A stretch of DNA of 50,162 nt from CAYQVO01 sp964421085 (GCA_964421085.1 CAYQVO010000028.1:1-50162), one strand, 5' to 3'; shown: positions 42,231 to 50,162, counted from the stretch's first letter. Translations and numbers: made by a program. The notes: a model not told the origin generated them from the sequence alone.

Positions 42231-43401
42231 GATAGCAGGCCCCCTGGCAATCTTCCAAATAGGAGTCACACGTCCGGCACATTTGAGGGATGTTGTGCCT
42301 TCTCCATTCATTGAGTCTTTCCATAATGTCCTCCAGAGGCTCTTTAAGCACACTCCCTAGAGGTTTGCCGACAGATCCCACACAAATGCACGCTGCACCT
42401 GTTGGATTTATCCGAATACTGCTGACGCCACCTCCGCAACCATACATAAATTCACATCCCGTGAATTTTTCGCTATTGATGAAGCCATCAATGAGATCGA
42501 CATCGAACCCGGGAAGATCGAGTTTGAGATCCTGTCGTTCATTCTTCAGTGCCACAAGTTTTTTGCAAAGCTCCTCATTGTTCTGAGGAGACAGGTTGAT
42601 GCCGTGAGTCGGCGCCCGCCCCTCCTGTAGAGGCGTAAGAAACTGAATGTAGGTGACGCCGAGTTTGGTGAGGAAATCAATAAACTCGAAGATAAAGTCC
42701 GCGTTGATGTCTGAAACAAGGCACGAAACGCTAACAAATATTCCCTTCTCAAGAAGGATTTCAATGTTTCGTACAGCCTTATCAAATGAACCTTTGACAG
42801 TTGTAAGCGCCTCGTGTTCGTCTCTCAACCCATGTAGACTGACCTGAATGATTTTCATGCCACTACCGGCGTAAAGTTCAATTCGCTCCCGTGTCAGTAA
42901 CGTACCGTTGGTATTAACCGCGAAAATAAAGCTCTTTGATAGAGCGTGGAGAATGATTTCATTTATATCAGGCCGGACGAAAGGCTCGCCGCCGAGGATC
43001 TGCACCATGTGCGGCTTTCCCTCATCCAAAATGTCAAGAATCCGAATTACATCCGAGGTGGGAAGACCGTCTTGCGGGGAGGCGCCGGAACAATCGGAGT
43101 AGCAGTGCCGGCATTGAAGGTTGCACTTGTAAGTCAGATCCCATCTCACAAAAAGCGGCGTTCTGAATCGCGGCCTACCGGGTTTAGATGAGACAGGAAA
43201 AGCCGGCACTTTCTCGATGGACAAATCGTCAAATAGCCGGAGAATACCTTCCGCTTCCTGCCGCTCATTCAGCATCAAGGGGGATTTGATAACGTCACTA
43301 ATATCACCGGAAATATGGATGTCATCACGAACGCGGCACTTCATTGTCGAACTTCGAATCAATTTGCGGCATATGAGGGCACTTCGTTCGTTCGACGTCA
43401 T
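42214..43401 (-). CDS. Radical SAM/SPASM peptide-modifying enzyme 2
   Basis: 395 residues (or 376 from the ATG at 43344; neither has a good ribosome site). The radical SAM cluster ligands are C93, C97 and C100 in CNLQCRHCYS, and LGGEP follows at about 137. The SPASM region has GCEFMYGCGGG, AACICVGSVGKPLGS and CRTCDSYLEDCQGACYLRC. The N-terminal 85 residues (DDIHISGDISDVIKSPLML) contain no clear recognition element. It is distinct in sequence from the other two enzymes, implying a different reaction. It is the only enzyme of the central block on the minus strand and faces the metallopeptidase. Confidence 0.87.
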   Translation of the reverse strand: MTSNERSALICRKLIRSSTMKCRVRDDIHISGDISDVIKSPLMLNERQEAEGILRLFDDLSIEKVPAFPVSSKPGRPRFRTPLFVRWDLTYKCNLQCRHCYSDCSGASPQDGLPTSDVIRILDILDEGKPHMVQILGGEPFVRPDINEIILHALSKSFIFAVNTNGTLLTRERIELYAGSGMKIIQVSLHGLRDEHEALTTVKGSFDKAVRNIEILLEKGIFVSVSCLVSDINADFIFEFIDFLTKLGVTYIQFLTPLQEGRAPTHGINLSPQNNEELCKKLVALKNERQDLKLDLPGFDVDLIDGFINSEKFTGCEFMYGCGGGVSSIRINPTGAACICVGSVGKPLGSVLKEPLEDIMERLNEWRRHNIPQMCRTCDSYLEDCQGACYLRCPS

Positions 43402-43437
43402 TTCAGCAAGCTTCGAAAGAATAAGTATTGGATGCAG

Positions 43438-43467
43438 ATGCTAGCTTGTGAAAATTGAGAGGGTCAA
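43438..43467 (-). promoter_or_regulatory. Putative promoter of radical SAM gene 2
   Basis: On the minus strand TTGACC (43462-43467), an 18-base spacer and TAGCAT (43438-43443). It forms a divergent pair with the promoter of the PheRS-like gene within the 299-base intergenic region. The rest of 43402-43700 contains only a weak 26-codon frame (43526-43606) without a ribosome site. Confidence 0.4.
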
Positions 43468-43638
43468 GATTGACGGGCAAGTGTAGGGGGGTGCCCCGGT
43501 AACGCATCCGTGACTCATTGAATTCATGATTGTCGTGTTGCTTTCGCTCCCGGCAATGGCGGAGGGAGGGTTGTCCTTGTCATCCGGGGGCGACTTGTCT
43601 GGTTAGACCTGTCGCGGATTTGGAAGCCCAAGGACAAT

Positions 43639-43667
43639 TTGACTTGGGAAATGTTTGCACCTATTAT
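43639..43667 (+). promoter_or_regulatory. Sigma70-type promoter of the PheRS-like gene
   Basis: TTGACT (43639-43644) and TATTAT (43662-43667) with a 17-base spacer, close to consensus. A CCCAAG/CTTGGG inverted repeat (43627-43648) overlaps the -35 and could be an operator. Confidence 0.6.
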
Positions 43668-43700
43668 AAAACAGCATTACAAAAAAAGGGGCCCCCTCGC

Positions 43701-44957
43701 ATGTCTCTTATTCAAGACAATCAAGCGGCGTTAAGAGATACAGAAGGACCTGTAGAGTCCATCGGGCAAAGAGACGGTAAAGCAGTCATAGTGAACGGCC
43801 TCTCTGACGAGGCTCAAGAGGCGCTGCAAGTGCTCGAGGGCAGGGATGATCGCGATGCTCGATTCATGCGCCACCTGATGTCGCTCCCCGACCTGACACG
43901 GACGCTCGGTTCCCCGGTTCAAATGGCAATACAGCGGATCCTTCAGTCCGAGAGTCTGCGGGATTTCGATGAGGTTGAATTTCCGGAAGTAGTATCGGTA
44001 GCTGACAACTTCGACGTTCTTCTTGTGCCACCTGCACATCCGGCACGGTCTACCAGTGATACTTATTACCTTACCCCGGGTATGGTTCTTCGCACTCATA
44101 CAACCACCATGTGGCCCTATTACATGAGCAGGCCCGAGACTCTGGCAACTCTCGAGGAAACGGGAGTCATAAGAGCACTTGCTTACGGGAAGTGCTATAG
44201 GCGGGATGAAGTGGATCGGTGCCATCATGCATGCTTTCATCAGATTGATGCTCTTCACGTCACAGAAAAAGAAAGAAACCTGTTTGATGCAGCGAATCTG
44301 GAGGAAGTTTTTCGAGGCATAGCACGAGCGCTTTATGGCCCCAACATTGAATGCGAAGCGCGGCCTGACTCATTTCCCTTCACTGAGCCAAGTCTCGAAC
44401 TCTTTGTCAGATTCAACGATGAGATGCTTGAAATCGTTGGCGGAGGCCTGGTCCGGGCCGAGGTCCTTGACTCATTTGGAATAGACTCGAAGCGATACAA
44501 CGGGTGGGCATTTGGATTCGGTGTTGACCGCCTTGCGATGGTTAAAATGGACATTCCCGACATTCGCCTGCTTTGGAGTTCCGACGAGCGCGTGACATCT
44601 CAATTCCAGGATTGGGATAGTGTATATGTGCCAGTAAGCCGATTTCCATCATCATATCGCGATATTTCGTTTATTGCTCCACGCTCATTGAACCTCAATC
44701 TCTTTTTCGACCTCGTTCGCGAAGAAACAGGCGACGAAGGTGTTGAATTAGTGGAGCAGGTGCAGGAAGTAGATCGGTTTGAAAATCCGGAAAAATTCGG
44801 CCCGGACAATGTTAGTCATACGTTCCGCATCGTTTACAGGTCGCATGTAAGAACTCTGGAAAATGCCGAAGTTGACAGACTTCAGTGGAAGATTCGCGGC
44901 GCTGTAAATTCACATCTTCCGGTCAAGCTGAGGGGGCCGGCACAACCGGCCGAATAA
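43701..44957 (+). CDS. One-chain phenylalanyl-tRNA synthetase of the mitochondrial type (catalytic domain fused to FDX-ACB)
   Basis: 418 residues from the ATG at 43701, preceded by AAAGGGG. Residues 60-300 are a PheS-type class II catalytic core: LRTHTTT (130-136), motif 2 CYRRDEVDRCHHACFHQ (165-181), FPFTEPSLEL (225-234), the glycine-rich EIVGGGLV (244-251) and motif 3 GWAFGFGVDRLAMV (268-281). Residues 311-410 are an FDX-ACB anticodon-binding domain (PVSRFPSSYRDISF, VSHTFRIVYRS). The fusion lacks any PheT editing part, as in mitochondrial PheRS, and the coiled-coil arm of normal PheS is absent. Catalytic motifs look intact, so it probably charges tRNA or activates Phe. It duplicates pheST 4 kb away and lies inside the peptide cluster. 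Confidence 0.88.
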   Translation: MSLIQDNQAALRDTEGPVESIGQRDGKAVIVNGLSDEAQEALQVLEGRDDRDARFMRHLMSLPDLTRTLGSPVQMAIQRILQSESLRDFDEVEFPEVVSVADNFDVLLVPPAHPARSTSDTYYLTPGMVLRTHTTTMWPYYMSRPETLATLEETGVIRALAYGKCYRRDEVDRCHHACFHQIDALHVTEKERNLFDAANLEEVFRGIARALYGPNIECEARPDSFPFTEPSLELFVRFNDEMLEIVGGGLVRAEVLDSFGIDSKRYNGWAFGFGVDRLAMVKMDIPDIRLLWSSDERVTSQFQDWDSVYVPVSRFPSSYRDISFIAPRSLNLNLFFDLVREETGDEGVELVEQVQEVDRFENPEKFGPDNVSHTFRIVYRSHVRTLENAEVDRLQWKIRGAVNSHLPVKLRGPAQPAE

Positions 44958-45040
44958 GAGGCCGCCTGGAAGTCGCTTATAGACTGATATTGCGATATTG
45001 GTATACCTTAATTATCGGTTGTTGGACTCTGCATCTCTCA

Positions 45041-46057
45041 ATGAAATTTTCTGCAGCGACAAACTGGGATAATGTGCTCGTCGAAACGTATTCCGAGTTG
45101 AGCTCGCGGTACGATAATAAAATAATCGAGGTCTTCGGCTCATCATCCACCAGTCTCCTGGGAAGCGCTAATGCGGGCCTTCCACTGATCTCGCCAGAGA
45201 AGATTCAAAAGCACATTCAAATCTCGAGTTCTGCAGGATTGAAATTCAACTATCTGATTAATTCAGCTAACGTCCCGTTGCTCACGGACAGCGGGAATAA
45301 AGCGCGGGCTATGGACACTCTCAAATGGCTCTCCGATATCGGCGTCGACATCCTTACCGTGGCCTGCGATGAATTACTGCATTTCATCTCAGAGCACTTT
45401 CAGCATTTCCCTCTCAATGTCTCAATCGTGAGAGGCATCAAATCGATTTCCGAAGCTGAGATGCTCAGACGCAAATTTCCCAGTATACGGCGGATAACTC
45501 TTCATCAGACTCTTAATCGAGATCGGGCAATGTTATCCTCACACTTGGAGGAAGCGCATAAGACTCAGGCCCCGAATTCCTTACCGGTTGAAGTTGAACT
45601 TCTAGCCAACGAGATCTGCCTGTACGATTGCCCCAGAATGAAAGAGCATTATATTGCGCTATCCAGGTGCAGCCAAGGCGACAGAGAGGTGAGTTTCGAC
45701 TGGAACAGTTGCGCAAGACAGCGGCGGCTCGATGTGCTGGAGTTTCTCAACTCGTGCTGGATCCGGCCTGAAGATGTCTGTTTATACGATGACCTGGGTG
45801 TGAACTACCTGAAGCTGGCGGGACGCAAAGAGTCCACTGCCAATCTCGTTGCCCGGGCCGAGGCTTACCTTCGAGCGAAATACGAAGGGAATGTAATGGA
45901 TCTCTTTTTGGCTGAATTTTGGCCTGATTCAAAGCCTCCTCGCATCAAAAACCGGACTCTTGATAATTTCCTCCAGTTCCTATGGTCGCGCGGACTCACT
46001 CGCGCAGACGCGCTTCAACATCTGGGTGAATATGGGGCAATCCGCTATGAAGAATGA
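45041..46057 (+). CDS. U32-family (UbiU/UbiV/TrhP-like) Fe-S protein
   Basis: About 338 residues from the ATG at 45041 (the frame is open back into the preceding gene, whose 3' end it would overlap). It has the U32 beta-barrel pattern: SPEKIQKHIQISSSAG, FNYLINSANVP, DILTVACDELLHF, SIVRGIKSISEAEML, and the hallmark VELLANEICLYDCPRMKEHY. Cysteines at 193, 197, 210 and 224 have the spacing of the [4Fe-4S] site of UbiU, UbiV and relatives. Although the family is called peptidase, its known members hydroxylate quinone precursors, tRNA or rRNA without oxygen, using prephenate where tested. Hydroxylation of the peptide is a reasonable guess here. It lies between the PheRS-like gene and radical SAM 3 and appears co-transcribed. 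Confidence 0.78.
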   Translation: MKFSAATNWDNVLVETYSELSSRYDNKIIEVFGSSSTSLLGSANAGLPLISPEKIQKHIQISSSAGLKFNYLINSANVPLLTDSGNKARAMDTLKWLSDIGVDILTVACDELLHFISEHFQHFPLNVSIVRGIKSISEAEMLRRKFPSIRRITLHQTLNRDRAMLSSHLEEAHKTQAPNSLPVEVELLANEICLYDCPRMKEHYIALSRCSQGDREVSFDWNSCARQRRLDVLEFLNSCWIRPEDVCLYDDLGVNYLKLAGRKESTANLVARAEAYLRAKYEGNVMDLFLAEFWPDSKPPRIKNRTLDNFLQFLWSRGLTRADALQHLGEYGAIRYEE

Positions 46058-47375
46058 CCATAGTGAACTTGATTGGAATCTCATCTATTTCGCAGGAACT
46101 CCTGTTATTCGCAAAGAACATTTCGGTACTCTGATCCTTATGCAGAATGGCCGAAGGCATGTTACCGATAATCGCTATTTCGGCGTGCTGCAGAGGCTTG
46201 CATTCCAGGAGAGAAAGTCAAACGGAGGGGAAGAGCCTCTGTCAGACAGCGAAATAGGATCTTTTCTCGCGGACTTGGAGCAGCTCGGTGTAATCAGTCG
46301 CGGAATCACGTCTGGATCGCGTGTGAGTCTTATCGAGAATCCATTCATTTCCAATGATTGCCTATCGTTCCCAAGAGTCGTCTATTGGGAGTGCACGAAC
46401 AATTGCAACCTTCGATGCGTCCATTGCTATAGCAGTGCGGACTCCAAGGCAGCGGGAGCCGCGATTGAAAAGGACCGAATTTTTCAGCTTATTGATGAAC
46501 TTTCCGCGCATGGTTGCGAGTTCCTCTGTATGGGCGGTGGGGAACCCCTCTTATATCCATTGCTTTTCGATGTAGTTCGGCGCTGCAGTGAGAAGAACCT
46601 CGCTGTCGAGATGACGACAAATGGACAGCTGATAGACGATTCAGTTTTAGAGCAGTTGAAAGACGCAGGTCTCAAATTTATTCAGGTAAGCCTCGATGGC
46701 GCGCTGCCCGGGACTTACAACAGCATTCGCGTGAATGCGGAGTTTGAAGAAGTTGTGAAAAACGCCGCAAAAATCGCGAAGCATTTCGTTCTCTCCATAT
46801 GCACCGTGGCGATGAGGCCGAACTTGAGAGAGATGGAGAATCTGATTGAACTTTCCAAACAGATTGGAGCAGAGCATTTTCGGGTTCTTCCATTGATGAC
46901 AATTGGAAGGGGATGCAATTGCAGTCACCTTGCCCTCAACCACGACGAGCTGCGTGAGCTGAACCACTTTCTTCTCAAACGAAAAAGCGAGGAACGATCA
47001 TTGCATATTCAGCTGAATGAGAATCTAGTTGTTCCCGAGAGAAAGAATATTGAGTGGATGCCCGAGGACCATTTTGGTTGTTCTGCCGGACGTTCAACGT
47101 GCCTGATAGATGCAGAAGGCTTTGTCTTTCCTTGCTCGTTCATGGGCTTTCCGGAATTTCGATGCGGGGATCTCCGTGAACATTCGTTGTTGAACATATG
47201 GACGCATTCAGAGGTTCTCCAGAATCTGAGAAAACTTGATCATGTGGAAGGTAAGTGCTCTTCATGCAGCTATCTTCCGGATTGTAGAGGCGGTTGCAGA
47301 GCTGCAGCGTACATGAAATATGGATCAATTTCAGCAGAGGATCCTCTTTGTACTGTCGGGCAAAAAAAGCCTTGA
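46047..47375 (+). CDS. Radical SAM/SPASM peptide-modifying enzyme 3
   Basis: 442 residues from the ATG at 46047, which overlaps the U32 stop by 11 bases; an ATG at 46032 is also possible. N-terminal residues about 8-85 (WNLIYFAGTPVIRKEHFG, MQNGRRHVTDNRYFGVL) look like a PqqD-type peptide-recognition fold. Radical SAM ligands are C120, C124 and C127 (CNLRCVHCYS), with MGGGEP at about 162. SPASM cysteines are DHFGCSAGRSTC, VFPCSFMG, CSSCSYLPDCRGGCRA and the closing PLC. It belongs to the same broad family as the other two, but the sequences differ throughout. Translational coupling with the U32 gene suggests the two act in sequence. Confidence 0.88.
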   Translation: MKNDHSELDWNLIYFAGTPVIRKEHFGTLILMQNGRRHVTDNRYFGVLQRLAFQERKSNGGEEPLSDSEIGSFLADLEQLGVISRGITSGSRVSLIENPFISNDCLSFPRVVYWECTNNCNLRCVHCYSSADSKAAGAAIEKDRIFQLIDELSAHGCEFLCMGGGEPLLYPLLFDVVRRCSEKNLAVEMTTNGQLIDDSVLEQLKDAGLKFIQVSLDGALPGTYNSIRVNAEFEEVVKNAAKIAKHFVLSICTVAMRPNLREMENLIELSKQIGAEHFRVLPLMTIGRGCNCSHLALNHDELRELNHFLLKRKSEERSLHIQLNENLVVPERKNIEWMPEDHFGCSAGRSTCLIDAEGFVFPCSFMGFPEFRCGDLREHSLLNIWTHSEVLQNLRKLDHVEGKCSSCSYLPDCRGGCRAAAYMKYGSISAEDPLCTVGQKKP

Positions 47376-47435
47376 GGGAAGAATGCCTCCTGCCTGTTGT
47401 GAGGATCGAGCGCGTCGGGGAAATGATGAACGGTC

Positions 47436-49115
47436 CTATGACTTTTTCGAAACCAGGAAATTCTGAATGCACAGATAATCGATTTGTGTGTTCAGAAAAC
47501 ATCTAATTGCATCTTCCGGAGTCTCCACGATAGGCTCCTGCCGATTAAATGAAGTGTTCAATACAACGGGCACAGCTGTAAGCGCGAAGAACTTCTCTAT
47601 CACCCGATGGAAGAGGGGATTATGCTCTTGCCGGACGGTCTGTAATCTTGCGCTCCCATCAACATGTGTTATCGTGGGCACCTTTTCACGCATCTCCGGA
47701 TGAACATCGGCAGTAAGAAGCATGTAAGGACTCCTATCTACGTCGAAGAATTCGCGTGCGTATTCTTCCAGAGCAGATGGTGCAAATGGACGAAAAGCTT
47801 CTCTCGCTTTCACCTTCGCGTTGAGAATCTCTTTCATAGAAGGATTTCGCGGATCGCACATTATCGTGCGATTTCCCAAGGTGCGCGGTCCAAATTCACT
47901 GCCATTCTGAAACCAGCCAATGATATTGCCGGAGGTCATCAAAGAGGCTGCTCGAGCGCAAATATCGGCCTCCTCCTCGATATGCACCAATTTCCGGTAG
48001 GGCGAGAGATCCCTTTCTATGGACACAGTGTCGTACGATTTCCCGAGATAATCTGTGTAATCAAACTTTACTTTGGGCTGCTTCAATACCTGCAGATAGC
48101 CGTACAATGCACATCCCATGCTAACGCCGCAATCACTGGCGGGAGGAGTAATGTACAAGTCTTCGAAGCTGCATGAGTCCATTATTTTCCGGTTCGTCAC
48201 GCAATTGAGTGCGACGCCACCGGAATAAGAAAGGCTCTTCATGGACGAATTATCGCCGAGCCACCTGCTCAGACTGATGACACCTTCCTCCAGGGAGGCC
48301 TGCATCTTAAAAGCCAGATTTGAGTATTCTTCAAAATGCTTCTCTAAGTCGCCTTCACTTCGATTAGGATGCGAGAAGTTCCTTATCCACTCGTTGTGAT
48401 ACTTGATTTCCGTGCTGGGAAGGACCTCGAGCATTTTGAAGTCGAAAACCTCCTTTCCGTACGGGGCCAAACCCATCAACTTTCCGGCATCATGCCGTGT
48501 CTTGAATGCATAGGAAGCAACAGTTTCATATAGATGCCCCAATCCCGCCACTCGCACAAAGCTTTTATGGACTGTACCGAAGTTTTTCCTGAGGACACGA
48601 AAGCCCCCGGGCCCTATCTCATAGAACGATTCCCTCTCTATATAGGAAGACTCAGGATGAACCGGGAAGATTACGGCGCCGGAAAGATCTTCGGTTACAT
48701 CCTCCATGTAATTTCCCTGGCCATCTATCACCAGAACAGCGCACTGCTCGGCCGGATTCAATCCAAAGGCACAATACGCGTGCGCAAGATGATGAGAGAT
48801 AGTGATAATTTTGTCCTGGTCGAAATCATCAAGGTATCGACGCGTATTCATCGTGAGGACATTCTTCCGCTCTTTGCAGTAAAGAATCGTCGGGCTGTTC
48901 TCGACAATCAGATCAAGATCTTTTAGTTCAATTTCAGCGGCCTTCAGGCAATATTCTATGCACTCGGGAAGGTCTATACTGCTGATCGAGCCGTCATGTT
49001 TTTTTCTGGTGATCCTTTCCTTCTGAATAGCAGCAATCGGAATTCCGTTTTTCACCAGGCAAGCCGACGCATCATGCGAATAGCAAAGACCCAAAACATA
49101 AACATTCTTGCGCAC
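47436..49115 (-). CDS. NodU/CmcH-type O-carbamoyltransferase (TobZ-like)
   Basis: A 559-residue protein of the ASKHA-fold carbamoyltransferases that transfer carbamoyl phosphate via carbamoyl-AMP to a hydroxyl group. The N-terminal Kae1-like domain opens VLGLCYSHDASACLVKNG, ISHHLAHAYCAFG carries two metal-binding histidines, IDGQGNY follows, and LSYSGGVALNC is the nucleotide loop. The C-terminal YrdC-like domain has GWFQNGSEFGPRTLGNRTI and FRPFAPSAL. Length and motif order match the family. It lies nine bases after the M24 peptidase gene on the same strand, probably in the same operon. Known members decorate antibiotics (tobramycin, cephamycin) and Nod factors, so a tailoring role fits. Confidence 0.9.
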   Translation of the reverse strand: MRKNVYVLGLCYSHDASACLVKNGIPIAAIQKERITRKKHDGSISSIDLPECIEYCLKAAEIELKDLDLIVENSPTILYCKERKNVLTMNTRRYLDDFDQDKIITISHHLAHAYCAFGLNPAEQCAVLVIDGQGNYMEDVTEDLSGAVIFPVHPESSYIERESFYEIGPGGFRVLRKNFGTVHKSFVRVAGLGHLYETVASYAFKTRHDAGKLMGLAPYGKEVFDFKMLEVLPSTEIKYHNEWIRNFSHPNRSEGDLEKHFEEYSNLAFKMQASLEEGVISLSRWLGDNSSMKSLSYSGGVALNCVTNRKIMDSCSFEDLYITPPASDCGVSMGCALYGYLQVLKQPKVKFDYTDYLGKSYDTVSIERDLSPYRKLVHIEEEADICARAASLMTSGNIIGWFQNGSEFGPRTLGNRTIMCDPRNPSMKEILNAKVKAREAFRPFAPSALEEYAREFFDVDRSPYMLLTADVHPEMREKVPTITHVDGSARLQTVRQEHNPLFHRVIEKFFALTAVPVVLNTSFNRQEPIVETPEDAIRCFLNTQIDYLCIQNFLVSKKS

Positions 49116-49123
49116 GTTTTGTC

Positions 49124-50162
49124 CTACTCGATGAGAAAAATAGAAGTGGGACCTGTCAAGTTCTCCGGTTCCTCCATGCTAATCCTGTAAGTATCCTCAA
49201 CCCTGAGGCCCGAGTCATTGCTGATGTACGCTCCCGGCTCCACCGTAATCGTCATGCCGGTTTCAAGAAGCACACTCACTCCCGCGTTGATGGCGGGAAG
49301 TTCATGCATCTCCCGTCCTATCCCATGGCCGATTGAGTGATTGCAATATATACCGTCCTCTTTGCCGGCACTATTCGTGCTGAGAGATACTCCAATTTCA
49401 GCTAATGCCTTCTCGGCTGCTGAGTGTATAGCTCCGATTTCGACGCCTGCCTTGAGCAGATTTTTGATCCGTTCTTGTGCCGACAAAAGTCCTTTGTGGA
49501 GATCGGGCAGTTTTTCGTTCTGCGGAGAACTTTTGCAGTAGCTTCGGGTGGCATCAACATAGTACCCGAATTCAAGATCGCGGCACACTATGTCTATTAC
49601 CAGCGGAACTCGGGCTTCGATGTCGTGATTGATAAAAACATGGGGATATGCGGAGAAGGCGCCGGAAGCAATAGAGGCCATCTCGCACTTCACGTCATGA
49701 ATTCCAAGCTGAGTGTCAATGAACTGCCGGAGAGAATAGGCTGAAAGCCGCTGGCTCCGGTGGTTCAAATTTTTTCCTATCACTTTACATTCCCGCAGCA
49801 TCTCCTCGACAGCTGCGAAACATGCTCCAACCACCGTGCCGTTCTTGCGCATGATTTCCAGCTCGAAGTTCTCTTTAATAACGGAAGCGCGGATAAACGG
49901 TGAATCCCTGCTTTCAACCTCCAAGCCATTTTGGACAAGTTTGAGATATAACCAAAGGGGCAATGAAGCGGGGATCAACACTTTTTCACCCAGACCCTTC
50001 ATATATTCAATAGCAGCATCGAGGGCATTTCCCTGGTAAGCAGGAAGCAAAGTAATAGGTTCAACATTTTTTATGAGGTTGAAACGTTTGAAATAATCGA
50101 GCTCATACTGATCCTCCCCCGATTTCATTGAGTCATTAAAGAAGGGCCAGCCTTCCCCCTGG
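49124..50162 (-). CDS. M24-family metallopeptidase (Xaa-Pro aminopeptidase-like), 5' end off the window
   Basis: 334 residues from an ATG at 50128, but the frame stays open to the window edge (reading GWPFFNDS before that Met) and no ribosome site is seen, so the true start probably lies outside. Pita-bread metal ligands are Asp179 and Asp192 (VIDIV, YYVDATRSY), His268 (HSIGHGIGREMHE), Glu297 (VEPG) and Glu311 (LRVEDT). The two Asp are 13 apart rather than the usual 11 because of a short insertion. The N-terminal creatinase-like domain is present but reduced. It may trim N-terminal residues from the peptide product, or be a housekeeping enzyme. Confidence 0.82.
   Translation of the reverse strand, partial: QGEGWPFFNDSMKSGEDQYELDYFKRFNLIKNVEPITLLPAYQGNALDAAIEYMKGLGEKVLIPASLPLWLYLKLVQNGLEVESRDSPFIRASVIKENFELEIMRKNGTVVGACFAAVEEMLRECKVIGKNLNHRSQRLSAYSLRQFIDTQLGIHDVKCEMASIASGAFSAYPHVFINHDIEARVPLVIDIVCRDLEFGYYVDATRSYCKSSPQNEKLPDLHKGLLSAQERIKNLLKAGVEIGAIHSAAEKALAEIGVSLSTNSAGKEDGIYCNHSIGHGIGREMHELPAINAGVSVLLETGMTITVEPGAYISNDSGLRVEDTYRISMEEPENLTGPTSIFLIE

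Noticed and set aside
43480..43520. A T-box-like GGGGGTGCCCCGGTAACGC stretch before the PheRS-like gene
   Set aside because: It resembles the T-box antiterminator only loosely, lacks the specifier stem, and lies upstream of a good promoter for the gene, so it would not be in the transcript.
43526..43606. A 26-residue hydrophobic frame (MIVVLLSLPAMAEGG...) between the divergent promoters
   Set aside because: No ribosome site precedes it, and it overlaps the proposed control region. It is too short to judge by composition.
1..50162. tRNA, rRNA and prophage genes
   Set aside because: I looked for tRNA-like cloverleaf arms and CCA ends, rRNA core motifs and phage structural genes by eye and found none. 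Short tRNAs could still be missed without a covariance-model scan.

Overview
The window looks like a contig from an uncultivated, Gram-negative and probably anaerobic bacterium. The Gram-negative call rests on an LpxL/HtrB-type lipid A acyltransferase, lipoprotein and Sec signals, and an ArnT-like glycosyltransferase. The anaerobic call rests on HydF, the maturation GTPase of [FeFe]-hydrogenase, several radical SAM enzymes and a U32-type Fe-S protein. Two runs of exactly ten N mark scaffold gaps. I could not assign a phylum.

Layout. 0-7 kb: a decayed AAA ATPase, then a translationally coupled leftward operon of a zincin/von Willebrand A protein, a small protein and a MoxR-like ATPase, with a divergent unknown gene. 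7-9.7 kb: a secreted WD40-repeat protein. 9.7-13 kb: a graveyard of truncated or broken genes (Tat-signal start, TPP-dependent E1-alpha, radical SAM, SDR, family 2 glycosyltransferase) around one intact methyltransferase. 13-17.8 kb: a DUF2029-like membrane protein, an unknown protein, hydF, an lpxL-like acyltransferase and a glycine-rich RRM protein. 18-23.7 kb: a group of exported hydrolases (kexin-like S8 protease, serine beta-lactamase-fold lipoprotein, papain-like C1 protease). 24-26.2 kb: a nucleotide-sugar epimerase/aminotransferase pair. 26.2-31 kb: IS remnants and poorly characterised secreted or unknown proteins, plus a TrmB-like methyltransferase. 31-35 kb: a PMT/ArnT-like, GT2, methyltransferase operon. 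35-36.1 kb: fused remnants of two unrelated insertion sequences.

36.3-50.2 kb is the most interesting part. The canonical pheS-pheT operon is divergent from a cluster resembling a ribosomally made, post-translationally modified peptide (RiPP) pathway. The cluster holds three different radical SAM/SPASM proteins and a 47-residue Lys/Glu-rich peptide with an aromatic, Cys-containing C-terminus. It also has an HExxH metallopeptidase, a second phenylalanyl-tRNA synthetase of the one-chain, mitochondrial type, a four-cysteine U32-family protein, a NodU/CmcH-type O-carbamoyltransferase and an M24 peptidase running off the right edge. Sigma70-like promoters precede several of these units. My working model is inference: the peptide is matured by radical chemistry, possibly hydroxylated and O-carbamoylated without oxygen, and trimmed by the two peptidases. 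The extra PheRS would be either a self-resistance copy or a source of activated phenylalanine. I know of no described pathway with this combination, but I could not search for one.
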